Positions 9,157 to 18,621 of a stretch of DNA of 45,497 nucleotides are shown here, one piece after another. Position 1 is the first letter of the stretch. Every line of letters begins with the position of its first letter. Source of the stretch: Novipirellula galeiformis (GTDB lineage Bacteria > Planctomycetota > Planctomycetia > Pirellulales > Pirellulaceae); the NCBI RefSeq assembly GCF_007860095.1, contig NZ_SJPT01000019.1:1-45497 (forward strand). The letters are read 5' to 3'. The notes below the pieces were generated by a model that was given only the letters and a program-made list of their open reading frames with translations, was not told the DNA's origin and did not search any database. A program made the position numbers and the translations under genes.

Positions 9157-10169
9157 GTACGAATCGAATAAGTCGCATGCTTGCGATCGGATGTTTCATT
9201 GGGTTGTTCGTCTCGACGGCGGTTGCGGAACCATCGTTGGACCAAGCGGCTAGCCATGCGCAAAAGCGCGTGGTGAAGATCTACGGCGCCGGTGGCTTGG
9301 CGGGGTTAGAGGCGTATCAAAGTGGTTTCCTGGTGTCTCCGGTGGGGCACATCGCCACGGCGTGGAGTTACGTGTTGGATGTTTCGCCCACGGTGATTCT
9401 CGATGACGGGCGTCGTTTCGATGCCGAGATCGTCGGTTTTGAGCCGTCATTGGAATTGGCGGTGTTGAAGATCGATGCGTCCGAGTTGCCCTATTTCGAA
9501 GTCGGCCAGGACTCGGTGGCCCAGTGGGGCGACCCGGTGATCGCGGTCAGCAATTTGTTTGGCATTGCCACGGGCCGAGAACCGGCCAGTGTGATGCAAG
9601 GCAGCGTGGCGGCTGAGACGACGCTCGATGCGCGGCGGGGAACCTTCAAAACGCCGTATCGCGGCAAGGTTTTGATTCTGGACCTGGTGGCAAATAACCC
9701 TGGCGCGGCCGGAGGAGCCCTGGTCAATGTAGACGGAGCACTCGTGGGCATGTTGGGCAAAGAACTGCGTGATGCCTCGACCGGCGTTTGGCTTAACTAT
9801 GCGTTGCCGGCATCCGCGTTTCGTAAAACAATCGGTGACATTATCGCCGGGCGGTTGGTTCAGCGCGCCGACGATAGCGAACCGATGTTGCCGCGAGACC
9901 AATCGCATACGTTGGCGACGTTGGGCTTGGTGATGGTGCCCGATGTGCTCGAGTTGACCCCTGCGTTTGTGGATGATGTCGTCGTCGGAAGTTGGGCCTC
10001 GCGGGCTGAGGTGCGGGTGGATGATTTGATTCTCCTGTTGAATGGCCGCCGCGTGGAAAGCCAACGATCCCTACGAACTCTGCTTCGCTCGATCGATCGC
10101 CGCGACCCCGTTGAGCTAACGATTCAGCGGGGTTCGCAAATCATCCCTGTCACGCTTCGCGCTAAGTGA
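9153..10169 (+). CDS. HtrA-like pseudoprotease with PDZ domain
   Basis: A 338-residue paralogue of the preceding protease. It starts with TTG overlapping the upstream stop, with GGAG at 9141-9144; an ATG at 9177 is a less likely start. A signal peptide ends at AVAEP. The trypsin-like fold can be followed strand by strand but all three catalytic positions are replaced: TNFHV becomes TAWSYV (Ser72/Tyr73), the Asp becomes Glu101 in EPSLELAVL, and GNSGG becomes GAAGG (Ala186). A PDZ domain occupies about residues 248-338. It is probably a non-catalytic regulator, adaptor or chaperone working with the active protease. The loss of residues is seen directly; the role is inferred. Confidence 0.85.
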   Translation: MSTNRISRMLAIGCFIGLFVSTAVAEPSLDQAASHAQKRVVKIYGAGGLAGLEAYQSGFLVSPVGHIATAWSYVLDVSPTVILDDGRRFDAEIVGFEPSLELAVLKIDASELPYFEVGQDSVAQWGDPVIAVSNLFGIATGREPASVMQGSVAAETTLDARRGTFKTPYRGKVLILDLVANNPGAAGGALVNVDGALVGMLGKELRDASTGVWLNYALPASAFRKTIGDIIAGRLVQRADDSEPMLPRDQSHTLATLGLVMVPDVLELTPAFVDDVVVGSWASRAEVRVDDLILLLNGRRVESQRSLRTLLRSIDRRDPVELTIQRGSQIIPVTLRAK

Positions 10170-10402
10170 TTGATTTTCCTTTTTAACGTCCTGTGGATTC
10201 AATGGCGAAATTCTTGAACGTACGAAGTCTAAACGAGCGATCCAGGGCAACCCGGTTTGGCTGCCGAAGCAATCCATTTTGGCGTGCTGGGGCCCGTTGT
10301 CTGAGGACGCGTTGCTTGGCGCTCCGATGCCAGACGACGCGTTGCTTGGAGACGCTTGTCAGTGGTCGGCGGCCGCCTCGATCGCGTTGGGTCGCAATAT
10401 CG

Positions 10403-12409
10403 ATGGTTCACGTTGCATCGCTTTTCCTGATCGCGGGGACGGTTTCCGGGCAAACGCTGGCAGAGGATGGGGAGTATCGTCGGGCGATGGCTGAGGCGGT
10501 TCGAGCGACCGCCAATCACGTGCTGCCGTCGGTGGTCGTTGTCGAAGTGATTGGTGCCAGCGGCAGTGCTAATGGTGAGGTGCAACAGGATGCACCGACC
10601 AGTGGCGTGATTGTGGATGAAGAGGGCTATATTCTCGCTTCGAGCATCGTCGTGCGTCGCGCCTCGGCCAGTATCTTGGTCGTACTGCCCGATGGCACGC
10701 GTCATGCCGCTGAAGCGGTTGCCAAGGACGAGCATCGCGACTTGGTGCTGCTGCGGATCAAGACGGATACCAAGTTGAATGCGATCGCATTGCCCGATCA
10801 AATCAACGTGCGGACGGGGCAAACCGCAGTTGCCGTTGCACGCTACGGAATCGATGCCTCGCCGCTGATCAGTCGCGGGGTGATGAGCGGAAACGATCGG
10901 CTCGATGGCATCGCGTTGCAAGCCGACGCGCGCGTCTCGGCTTCGTTTTACGGGGGCGTGCTCGTCGATCTGTATGGCAATCCGTTGGGGATTCTGATTC
11001 CCGCCGTTGCCGAAGGCGGAGCCGAGGCGGACACGGATTGGTACGACTCGGGTATCGCTTTTGCTATCCCTTTGGATCGGGTCAAAAAGAATCTGGCTCG
11101 CATGCGAGCGGGCAACGATATCAAAAAAGGCTTGATTGGGATCGTTTCGAAAAGCAAAGATCCGTACGAAAACCAGACCGAACTTGCCGCCATTCGTCTG
11201 CGTTCGCCCGCCGAGGCTGCGGGATTGAAGGCCGGGGACAAGGTGCGATCGGTCAATGGAAGCAAGGTCCAGCGGTATCAAGACGTGCGTTTGTTATTGG
11301 GCCGGTACGATGCGGGCGACTCGATCTCGATCGAGGTCGATCGAGAAGGCGAGATCATCACGTTTGACGTTACTTTGGCCGATTCCATTCCACCGCTCAA
11401 GCCGCAGCGGTTGGGAGTGATCGCGATCGATACCACGCCCGAGTCTGCTAAGGCCTCCGATGCCCCTAAAGCCAATGCGGACAACGCTCCTGCTGCCGAA
11501 TCCAAGGATGGCAAACAAACCACACGGGTTGTCGTCAGTGAATCCATCGCAGGGACTCCAGCGGACGGGAAGCTGCGGGCCGGTGACGTGCTCGAAAAGA
11601 TTGGGGCATTCGAGATTGATGATGTCGAGTCACTGCGGCGACAAATGATTTCGGCTGAGCCGGGCAAGGTGATTGAGTTGACGGTGCGTCGAGCAGGTGC
11701 CAAGGATGGGGATGCCAGTGAAACGATTTCGTTGACCCCCGAGTCGATCGACAACGCGATCGTGACGGCCATCCCGAAAGCGTGGAGCGATGCGGGCGGC
11801 AAGTGGTCGATCAATGAACTGAAGCTTCCCGATGCCGCGAACGTGGCCGCCGTGTTGGCGCCGGAGGCCGACGAGTCGTTGACGCGAATGGGGTTGATGG
11901 TGTTGTTAATGAACCCCGGCGAATCCGCTCCGCAGGAAGTGTTGCAGTCATGGAGTGAGGTTGCCGAGAAGACCGGAGTGGTGGTCTGTGCGGTAGCGGC
12001 CGAGGACAACAAGCGGTGGCAGCCGAAGGAAATCGAAGTGATTGGCCGTTTGGTGGCCTCGATCCAAAAGTCATCGGCAATCGCGCCATTGGCGGTTGCC
12101 GTGGTCGCTCCCGGAGCGATTTCGGGAGTAAAAGCGGAGGCCTCCGACTCGATGGCACTGGCGGTCGCGATCTCGGCGAGTCGAACGTTTTATGGGGTTG
12201 CCGTGGCAGCGGAAACACGGCCACCGGCGGTTCGATTGCGGGAAAACGATGCCGAAGCATCGCTGCAGATCATGTTGCCGATCGGCAAGGACGTCGAGCT
12301 ACCCTCCTGGGCGCCCACGCTACAAAAATCGGGTTACCCGGTAATTCGAGGAGGCGACGTCGACCGGGAAACATTGCTGCGCTGGGTGCGTTTGTTGCAA
12401 GCGGTGTAG
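10403..12409 (+). CDS. Second HtrA-like pseudoprotease with two PDZ domains
   Basis: A large HtrA-related exported protein. I favour ATG 10403 because it starts a signal peptide (MVHVASLFLIAGTVSGQTLA), giving 668 residues. The frame also opens at GTG 10193 or ATG 10202 with an Arg/Cys-rich extension containing a repeated GACGCGTTGCTTGG. In the protease-like domain the His is replaced (ILASSIVV, Ile82), the Asp is kept (HRDLVLLRI, Asp113) and the Ser is replaced by Tyr183 (SFYGGVL). Two PDZ domains follow (about residues 230-335 and 345-460), then an unrecognised 200-residue alpha/beta region. It lies 33-233 bases after the first pseudoprotease on the same strand. A scaffold or substrate-delivery role is inferred. 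Confidence 0.82.
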   Translation: MVHVASLFLIAGTVSGQTLAEDGEYRRAMAEAVRATANHVLPSVVVVEVIGASGSANGEVQQDAPTSGVIVDEEGYILASSIVVRRASASILVVLPDGTRHAAEAVAKDEHRDLVLLRIKTDTKLNAIALPDQINVRTGQTAVAVARYGIDASPLISRGVMSGNDRLDGIALQADARVSASFYGGVLVDLYGNPLGILIPAVAEGGAEADTDWYDSGIAFAIPLDRVKKNLARMRAGNDIKKGLIGIVSKSKDPYENQTELAAIRLRSPAEAAGLKAGDKVRSVNGSKVQRYQDVRLLLGRYDAGDSISIEVDREGEIITFDVTLADSIPPLKPQRLGVIAIDTTPESAKASDAPKANADNAPAAESKDGKQTTRVVVSESIAGTPADGKLRAGDVLEKIGAFEIDDVESLRRQMISAEPGKVIELTVRRAGAKDGDASETISLTPESIDNAIVTAIPKAWSDAGGKWSINELKLPDAANVAAVLAPEADESLTRMGLMVLLMNPGESAPQEVLQSWSEVAEKTGVVVCAVAAEDNKRWQPKEIEVIGRLVASIQKSSAIAPLAVAVVAPGAISGVKAEASDSMALAVAISASRTFYGVAVAAETRPPAVRLRENDAEASLQIMLPIGKDVELPSWAPTLQKSGYPVIRGGDVDRETLLRWVRLLQAV

Positions 12410-12522
12410 TTCGCTCCCCGGTATCGAGCGTGGACGTTGAGCGAGGACGTCGCGCGTGCCCCTGATGGTACCGCGATGCGTGCGATGACTGCATCGTTAC
12501 GACTGCCCTGCTATCCGCAGCG

Positions 12523-13452
12523 TTATGCCTGCAGCGCGGAACGCAATTGATCCGCGATTTTAGGAACGTGATCGTACGGGGCTTCCTCTTCGTATTCGAG
12601 CACGACGAACCCTTGGTAACCGCCGTCTCTTAAAATCTTGCCGATCCGTTCCAAGTCCGCGGGGCTCTTTTTGCCCGTGGGCGACTTCATCATCGTTTTG
12701 ACTTGAATGTTGACCGCGTAAGGCACGCACCGCTGGATATCCGCATAGGGATCGTCCGAGTTGAAGTTGCCGGTGTCAAGATTCATGCCGATCCATGGAT
12801 TGTTGACTTCTTTCATGATCGTCAAACACTGCTCGGCGGTCAGTTGGCCATGATTTTCGACGCCAAGGTAAATGCCTTTCGATGCGGCGTGTTTGGCACA
12901 TTTCTCCAACGCTTCGATCGCATCGACCATTCGTTCGGGTTGCTCATCAATCTGTTTCCGAGTGCCTGCGAAGAAGCGGATGTGGGGCGCGCCGAGAATC
13001 GCGGCGTTGTCGATCCAAGTCATCGCGTCTTCAATTTGACGCTCCAGCTTGGGCCCTTTGCCAACCGTAAAGTCGTTGCCGATCGCGGTGCCCGAGATTG
13101 CGACGCCTCGCTCAAAGGCTTTTCGCTTCAGTTCGAGAAAGTAGTCGGCCGTAGGGTTGGGCTCGAAAAAATAGCTTGTCAATTCGGCAGCGTCGAATCC
13201 ATGGACGGCGCAGTAGTTGAGGAACGCCCCCATGTCCATTGCCGCTCCGCCGGTCGCAGGCGTTTGAGCTCCCTTTCTCGTGAACGAAAAGTAGCTGCGG
13301 AACGAGTAGGCAGCCAAGCCGAGCTGGAATCGCGGTGGGCCGGTTCGGGCAATCGGTTCGCGTGCTGTCGAGCGGAGTGCAAGTGAATTGCAGGCGAGCG
13401 AAACGCTGGTTCCCGCTGCCAATACGTTTTGAATAAAGTGGCGTCGCTTCAT
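12523..13452 (-). CDS. Exported TIM-barrel sugar isomerase/epimerase-like protein
   Basis: A 309-residue protein of the xylose isomerase-like AP2 (sugar phosphate isomerase/epimerase) superfamily. The N terminus MKRRHFIQNVLAAG has a twin-arginine pair before a hydrophobic stretch, so Tat export is likely. The barrel starts near FQLGLAAYSFR. Metal-ligand candidates are the Glu in GVENHGQ, the Asp in MNLDTGN and the Glu in FVVLEYEEE, matching the family pattern. The substrate is unknown; in planctomycetes these proteins occur in polysaccharide and inositol breakdown. It is convergent with the protease block and shows no operon partner. Confidence 0.82.
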   Translation of the reverse strand: MKRRHFIQNVLAAGTSVSLACNSLALRSTAREPIARTGPPRFQLGLAAYSFRSYFSFTRKGAQTPATGGAAMDMGAFLNYCAVHGFDAAELTSYFFEPNPTADYFLELKRKAFERGVAISGTAIGNDFTVGKGPKLERQIEDAMTWIDNAAILGAPHIRFFAGTRKQIDEQPERMVDAIEALEKCAKHAASKGIYLGVENHGQLTAEQCLTIMKEVNNPWIGMNLDTGNFNSDDPYADIQRCVPYAVNIQVKTMMKSPTGKKSPADLERIGKILRDGGYQGFVVLEYEEEAPYDHVPKIADQLRSALQA

Positions 13453-13685
13453 GGATTCGTCTCGGGATCAGTGGGGCGTTGAAAAAGTGTGCCGGTTTAG
13501 AAGGAGAAGCAGGCGAGGTGGTTGTGATTGATTGCCGCCATCCACTTCGTCTCTCACCCAACGATTATAGTTCGGATGGTGGCAACGCGCGTGCCAGGGC
13601 CAAGGTTTAGGCCGGGACTTGGGCCCGGGCTTCCCGCATGGGACGCAAGCGATCGGGGGGGCAATCCGGCGAGTCGTCGATGCGG

Positions 13686-14468
13686 CTAGTTGTCGATCCG
13701 GCGTTCAAATCGCTCGATGGACGTCGCTCGCCCTAGGGCATTGGTTTCGACGATCGCGCCACAGAGCCGAACGTCTTCGGTTGCGACATGGAAATGGCAC
13801 GGTTCAAAGGTGCGGGAGGTGCGGGTCACGCGTTGAATGTCACGGCCAATGATGCTGGTATAAGGGCCGCACATCCCTACATCGCATTGAAACGCGGTTC
13901 CGCCGGGAAAAATACAGGCATCGGCGGTGGGGACGTGGGTGTGGGTGCCGAGCACGGCGGTCACGCGGCCATCGAGGTATCGTCCGAGCGTCTGTTTGTC
14001 GCTGGTCGCTTCGGCATGAATATCGACGAGGATGTGGTTCGTTTTTCCGTCGATTTCCTTCAGGACGCGGTCAACCGCCGCGAACGGGCAATCGACAGGT
14101 CGCATGAACACACGGCCCAGCAGCGAGATGATGCCCAGCGAACCGCCCGAGCCCGTTTTGATGATCGTCCAACATTTGCCGGGAGCGTCGGAGGGGAAGT
14201 TGGCGGGTTTGAGGATCCGCTCACTGGTTTGTAGCGTTTTGGTGATCTCTTTCTCGCGATAGATGTGGTCGCCCATCGTCATTGCATCGACACCCGCTTC
14301 AATCAACCGTCGATACTGGCGCGAGGTCAACCCCGATCCGTCGGCTGCATTTTCTGCGTTGATGATCAACGCATCCAGGCGAAGTTCCTTGCGGAGCGGT
14401 TTCGCGTGTTGCAGCACGGCCGTGTAGCCAGGTTTACCGACGACGTCACCGAGAAACAGGATTCGCAT
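13686..14468 (-). CDS. YmdB-family metallophosphoesterase
   Basis: A 260-residue dinuclear metal phosphoesterase of the TIGR00282/YmdB family; studied members cut 2',3'-cyclic nucleotides. ATG 14468 places MRILFLGDVVGKPG at the expected start. Metal-site residues are visible as Asp8 (LGDVVG), Glu39 (INAENAADG), the His in LVDIHAEATSDK and the HxH in GTHTHVPTAD. The usual GNH motif reads GDH here (MGDHIYREKE), so an Asn metal ligand is replaced by Asp. Length is typical. The gene stands alone, 175 bases from the phosphatase gene upstream on the same strand. Confidence 0.88.
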   Translation of the reverse strand: MRILFLGDVVGKPGYTAVLQHAKPLRKELRLDALIINAENAADGSGLTSRQYRRLIEAGVDAMTMGDHIYREKEITKTLQTSERILKPANFPSDAPGKCWTIIKTGSGGSLGIISLLGRVFMRPVDCPFAAVDRVLKEIDGKTNHILVDIHAEATSDKQTLGRYLDGRVTAVLGTHTHVPTADACIFPGGTAFQCDVGMCGPYTSIIGRDIQRVTRTSRTFEPCHFHVATEDVRLCGAIVETNALGRATSIERFERRIDN

Positions 14469-14643
14469 TAAAATCGGTCTGGGAAAATGAGGGATGGCCG
14501 GCATCGGGCCTGAGTAGGATCAACCCCCGGCGCAATCCCAATGCATTCACATTGCGTCCGGAGACTGGGGTTTTTTGCGGGGACGCCGGAGACTTGGGGG
14601 GGACGCAACTTGAACCGTCGGTATCGCTTAGGATACGGGCTGA

Positions 14644-15141
14644 TTAGGCATCTTCATCAAATTCGCCTTCGAAAATGTCTTCGCCAGCAAGCGTTTGCAT
14701 GATGATCGGACATCCTTCCTCGAGCATATCAAGGACCTCGCCGAACCCGTCGTCTTCGCCATAGTACGGATCGGGAACATCCTTGGGCCAATGATCGTCA
14801 AGGTAATCGCCGAACATGCGGATGTGCAATTTCGATCCGTTTCTCATGCCGTGCAGCGCCGCATGGATCTCGGAATCCATCGCCAGGACCAAGTCGAAGC
14901 GTTTGGGGTCGAGGTCTTCGGGCGTCACCACTCGAGCACGGCTGGTCAATTCGTAGCCGCGAGATTCGGCAGCCGATCGCATTCTTGGATCGGCAAGTTT
15001 GCCGACATGGTAGGCATGCGTGGCGGCGGAATCGACTTCCATATCGACTCCATACTCTTGTGCAAACCGTTTCATCACGGCCTCACCGGCCGGCGATCGA
15101 CAGATGTTTCCCAGGCATACAAACAAGATTCGTTTGGTCAT
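14644..15141 (-). CDS. Low-molecular-weight protein-tyrosine phosphatase
   Basis: A 165-residue cytoplasmic phosphatase. The P-loop CLGNICRS carries the nucleophile Cys9 and Arg15, and the general acid is Asp124 in DPYYG. ATG 15141 places MTKRILFVC at the family start; the upstream extension is not protein-like. The C terminus has an acidic tail (EDIFEGEFDEDA). In bacteria such enzymes act on tyrosine kinases of polysaccharide export or on arginine-phosphorylated proteins; no kinase gene is adjacent, so the substrate is open. Confidence 0.9.
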   Translation of the reverse strand: MTKRILFVCLGNICRSPAGEAVMKRFAQEYGVDMEVDSAATHAYHVGKLADPRMRSAAESRGYELTSRARVVTPEDLDPKRFDLVLAMDSEIHAALHGMRNGSKLHIRMFGDYLDDHWPKDVPDPYYGEDDGFGEVLDMLEEGCPIIMQTLAGEDIFEGEFDEDA

Positions 15142-15670
15142 TGAATTGGTCACCTCAGCAGGGTGTCTCCGACACGGTGGTCCAGATTGGCGATATTCGC
15201 CGAAATCGATATTGGTTACGGTTTCCCCCCCGAAAAAACGCTCGTGGTCACTCTCGACGACGGTCCGTTTCGGCGGTGGGGGAGATCCCACAAGGAACGC
15301 GCACCGAGGGGGATTGGTTTAGAAAAAACTTAGCAATTTTCCTCTGCCGAGAGTTCATTCCTCTCGCTCGCTTTGGGTTGCCGGGGGGAGGGAGAAGAGG
15401 CAAATGACGAGGTTGTTTCCAAACCACTTCTCCGAACCACTTCACAGTATAACGCTTTGCGGCAACGTTGCGGGCGAGCACAGAACTTGAACAATTCGTC
15501 CCTCGAAGTAAAGAGAGCTGCCGATGAAAAAAGGGGACATCAAGCGAGGCGAGCAGCGAGGCGAGCAGCGAGGGGGGCAGCGAGGGGGGGGGCTCCACGT
15601 CACGCGCGAGGCTTGTTTCCCGCCCCTCTCCGCTTCGCCAGGCGGGTGATCCCAGGCGGGTGATGTCGCG

Positions 15671-15712
15671 TGAGGGATGTTACGTGAGGGATGTTACGTG
15701 AGGGATGTTACG
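15671..15712. repeat. 14-bp tandem repeat, three units
   Basis: Three consecutive copies of GTGAGGGATGTTAC. There is no gene in the area; it is probably a simple slippage-derived repeat. Confidence 0.75.
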
Positions 15713-16225
15713 TCGCTGTGACCCGGGAGCTTCACAGCGACACCACGTCGGGGTTGGTAGGGAGCGGCCGCCTCTGTTTTGAGCGGCCGTTTCGGGCGGC
15801 CGTTTCTCGCCGGCAAAGCGTGGTTTGATGCTTGCCCAACCCAGGCCACCGTTTCGGGGCTCGGAGCATTGAAAAGGTTCAATCGCCGCGTCTCCTTTCT
15901 AACAAGTACGGGCGCTCGCGGCGATTCAAAATCGTGAGCGGTTTGCGAGAATCGTCGCCTCATTCCCGTCAGACCGCTGAATAAAATGACGCCACACCAA
16001 AACGCGTTTTTTGTCGACTCCCTGCACTTTTTATCATGATCGACACGATGCATTTGAGGACGAGAAACGCCGGGTCGGGTTTTGGCGGCTTCGGAAATTT
16101 GTTATCCTTGCCCCATCGAAAGGCGATCATTTTTATCAAAATGATCAAAAATCCTAGTTGAGCTGATCCAGTTTGACGGTCCACTTGGACGACGTTGATG
16201 CACGCCTCCTTGAGAGACTGGTGAG

Positions 16226-16301
16226 GGTTCGTGCGAACACTTCACGTGGCAAAAAAATTGCCAGTGGGGTTCACGTCATTGCACGAGATTTTGCACGAAC
16301 C
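16226..16301. promoter_or_regulatory. Nested inverted repeats upstream of the symporter gene cluster
   Basis: GGTTCGTGC at 16226-16234 and GCACGAACC at 16293-16301 are exact inverse copies. Between them lies TGGCAA-A5-TTGCCA (16247-16263), flanked by TTCACGTGG/GGTTCACG-type sequences. The block lies 43-118 bases upstream of the GTG start at 16344, a suitable place for an operator or a leader RNA structure. No regulator binding site is recognised. Confidence 0.35.
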
Positions 16302-16343
16302 GCGACGTAATTTAAATCGCAAGTTGTTTTCACGGGAGATGCG

Positions 16344-17018
16344 GTGTTTTTTTGCCGTCATGGCATAACGTTTAATTGGAGCTTTTCTGCGTCATTGACG
16401 CGGTTGTTTCTCACCCTCCTGCTTGTTCAGGTTTCGCCTGTTTTCGGTCAAGATCCGTCGGTTGAGCCGCTCGATCCTTCGCCGCTGGTCAATCGCCCAC
16501 TCGCGCACCGCGGCGACGGGGCCGACGCAATGGAAGGTCTGCTCCACTCTGAAAAGCAATCCTTGGCGTTCGAGGAGACCTCGTTCTCCCTCAACAAAGA
16601 AGGCTATCTGTCGCTCCGTTGGAACGAGATTTCAGACGCGACTCAATACATTCTAGTCGACCAACAGCAACGTGAACTCTACCGCGGTGCATTCCCCGTT
16701 GCGTTCGTCTCGGGGTTATCCGATGGGACTCATCCGTTTCATGTTCAAGCGTTGGATGCGGATGGAAGTGTGATTGCGACAACTCGGGATCCCGCCGTTG
16801 TGGTGGTAGAGCATTGGCCGATGAGGTACGCGATCGGATTGTTTGTCGTTGGTTTGGCAGTCTTTGTCACGCTATTGGCTTTAATTGTACGTGGCTCGAC
16901 ACGCCCCCGTTCGGTGCCGCCGGTTGCCGCGGGGACCGACTCGCAAGAGTCGCTTTCTAGTGGGCGTGATACCGATGGCCGCGTCGAGACGGACCTCCGC
17001 GTCGAGGAGTTGAAATGA
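16344..17018 (+). CDS. Type I membrane protein with FN3-like domain
   Basis: A 224-residue protein starting with GTG, with GGGAG seven bases upstream. It has a signal peptide (core LFLTLLLVQVSPVFG), an extracytoplasmic beta domain at about residues 80-155 resembling fibronectin type III (GYLSLRWNEISDATQYIL, TTRDPAVVVV), one membrane helix at about 162-183 and a short polar cytoplasmic tail. Its stop overlaps the start of the symporter gene (ATGA), so the two are translated together. An accessory or substrate-capturing subunit of the transporter is a reasonable inference. No exact family is recognised. Confidence 0.72.
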   Translation: MFFCRHGITFNWSFSASLTRLFLTLLLVQVSPVFGQDPSVEPLDPSPLVNRPLAHRGDGADAMEGLLHSEKQSLAFEETSFSLNKEGYLSLRWNEISDATQYILVDQQQRELYRGAFPVAFVSGLSDGTHPFHVQALDADGSVIATTRDPAVVVVEHWPMRYAIGLFVVGLAVFVTLLALIVRGSTRPRSVPPVAAGTDSQESLSSGRDTDGRVETDLRVEELK

Positions 17019-18502
17019 TAGTGGCTGCGGCTCCGATCCTCAGCTCGGCTGCGGGTTATGTGATGTTGGCGCTCTTTAGCGTGCTTTGGATCTCACTTGG
17101 CATTTGGTGGGGAAGACGCGCAAAGTCATACGATGGCTTTGCGGTTGCCGGCCGGAACGTGGGATTGGCGCTGGCCACCGCGACTGCGGTGGCGACTTGG
17201 ATCACCTCCAACACGACGATGCTCGCGCCTCAGTTCGCGTTGCAACTTGGCGTTTGGGGAGCGGTTGCGTACGCGACGGCCAGCTTTGGTTTGTTTGCGT
17301 TTGCACCGATGAGTGGCCGCATTCGCCAATTGATGCCCAAGGGGTACACGGCGGTCGAGTTTGTGCGCCGCCGCTATGGGGTCTGGGGAACGATTCCGTT
17401 TCTGATCATCTCGATCTTTTACGCGTTGACATGGTTGATTTCGATGTCGATGGCGGGCGGCAAGCTATTGAACGTGCTGTCGGGGATTCCCTACGAGGTC
17501 GGTATGTCGGTGGTCGTTTCGGTATGCGTGCTGTACACGTTGTTCGGTGGTATGTACGCGGTGATCGGCACCGACTTTATCCAAAGTTTGATCATTTTGG
17601 TCGGGTTAGTGGTGGTCGCGATCGCCGTGCTTGTCAAAATTGACATTGCCGATGTGCATGAAAAATTAACATTGGATCGACCGATGTTGTTGTGGGTGCT
17701 ATTTCCCGCCGCCTTGATGTCGTTGTTCAATAATATGTTGTTCAGTTTTGGCGAGATCTTTCATAGCAATGTTTGGTGGAGCCGAGCGTTCGCGATGCGT
17801 GAGGGGGTCGGCCCGAAGGCGTACGCGATCGGAGGATTGCTGTGGTTGCCGGTGCCGATTTTGGCAGGCTTTTTAGGATTGGCCGCTCCCACGCTCGGAA
17901 TCGGCATCAGCCAACCGGATACCGTCGGCCCCTTGGTCGCAGCGACCTTGTTGGGTTGGGGCGGAGCGTTGTTGGTGTTTGTGATCGTGTTTTGTTCGCT
18001 GGCCTCGAGCATCGATAGTTTGTTGGCGGCAACTTCGGATTTAATCGTCAATGACATTGTCGAGCCGTTGCTGCGGGATCCCATCGACGATGCCTCCAAG
18101 CGACGTTATTCCGCGATCAGTATCATTTTTCTAGGGGGTTTGGCTTGGGCGCTCGCTTGGCCCAATCGAGGCACCTTGGCGACCGTCTTGTTCTTTGCCG
18201 GGCCGATGGTCGGCAGCTGTATTTGGCCCATCGTGGGTGGTTTGTATTTTCGCCGCCCGAGTGCCGTGGCTGCCTGTGCTGCGATGATTTCGGGAAGTGT
18301 GTTGGGGTTGGCTGCGTATCATTGGATCGGGTGGTTTGTCGGTTCATTAGTCGGTGCGGCGGTTTCCGGGGTCGTGTTTGGTTTGGGCACACTGATTGCT
18401 CCTGCTCGTTTTGATTTCGCTTCACTCTCGAGCGAGCGAGTGGACGACGGAGGTGTGGATTGCTTGCATCAGCGTGATGCCGTAGAGGACCGTTTGTTAT
18501 GA
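17015..18502 (+). CDS. Sodium:solute symporter (SSS family)
   Basis: A 495-residue inner-membrane transporter with about 13 hydrophobic helices. It resembles the SSS family: an early Asn/Thr-rich helix (ATWITSNTTMLAPQFAL) and the later segment CSLASSIDSLLAATSDLI, which corresponds to the sodium-site helix with Ser/Thr ligands. The substrate cannot be read from the sequence; urea-, sugar- and carboxylate-type members share these features. It overlaps the upstream FN3-like gene by ATGA and the downstream 40-residue gene by ATGA, so all three should be co-translated. Confidence 0.88.
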   Translation: MIVAAAPILSSAAGYVMLALFSVLWISLGIWWGRRAKSYDGFAVAGRNVGLALATATAVATWITSNTTMLAPQFALQLGVWGAVAYATASFGLFAFAPMSGRIRQLMPKGYTAVEFVRRRYGVWGTIPFLIISIFYALTWLISMSMAGGKLLNVLSGIPYEVGMSVVVSVCVLYTLFGGMYAVIGTDFIQSLIILVGLVVVAIAVLVKIDIADVHEKLTLDRPMLLWVLFPAALMSLFNNMLFSFGEIFHSNVWWSRAFAMREGVGPKAYAIGGLLWLPVPILAGFLGLAAPTLGIGISQPDTVGPLVAATLLGWGGALLVFVIVFCSLASSIDSLLAATSDLIVNDIVEPLLRDPIDDASKRRYSAISIIFLGGLAWALAWPNRGTLATVLFFAGPMVGSCIWPIVGGLYFRRPSAVAACAAMISGSVLGLAAYHWIGWFVGSLVGAAVSGVVFGLGTLIAPARFDFASLSSERVDDGGVDCLHQRDAVEDRLL

Positions 18503-18621
18503 TGTTTTCTGTCGCCTTTCTAGAGTGGCTTGTGATCGGTGCGTTGGTGCTTTGCAGCGTCGGCGTTTTGATTCTTGTCGCGTTTCTTTTTTTTGATTCT
18601 CGAGACAAGAAAATTTGGTGA
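18499..18621 (+). CDS. 40-residue single-pass membrane protein
   Basis: A very short gene whose ATG overlaps the symporter stop (ATGA). The product is one hydrophobic helix (LVIGALVLCSVGVLILVAFL) followed by FFDSRDKKIW, giving a cytoplasmic basic end. It ends at 18621, where a GTG-initiated extension of the next gene would overlap it again. Small accessory membrane proteins are known for some SSS transporters, so it may be a symporter subunit. Evidence is position, overlap and a clean transmembrane pattern; no family is recognised. Confidence 0.65.
   Translation: MMFSVAFLEWLVIGALVLCSVGVLILVAFLFFDSRDKKIW

Larger units (their letters stand above)
15142..16343. other. Gene-free stretch with small repeats
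   Basis: No gene is supported in these 1.2 kb. I see a GAGCAGCGAGGC-type short tandem repeat at about 15542-15590 and three copies of the 14-mer GTGAGGGATGTTAC at about 15671-15712. The segment 16226-16301, listed separately, contains nested inverted repeats. Two short open frames on the minus strand (15694-16053, 15969-16184) lack protein-like composition. Confidence 0.4.
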
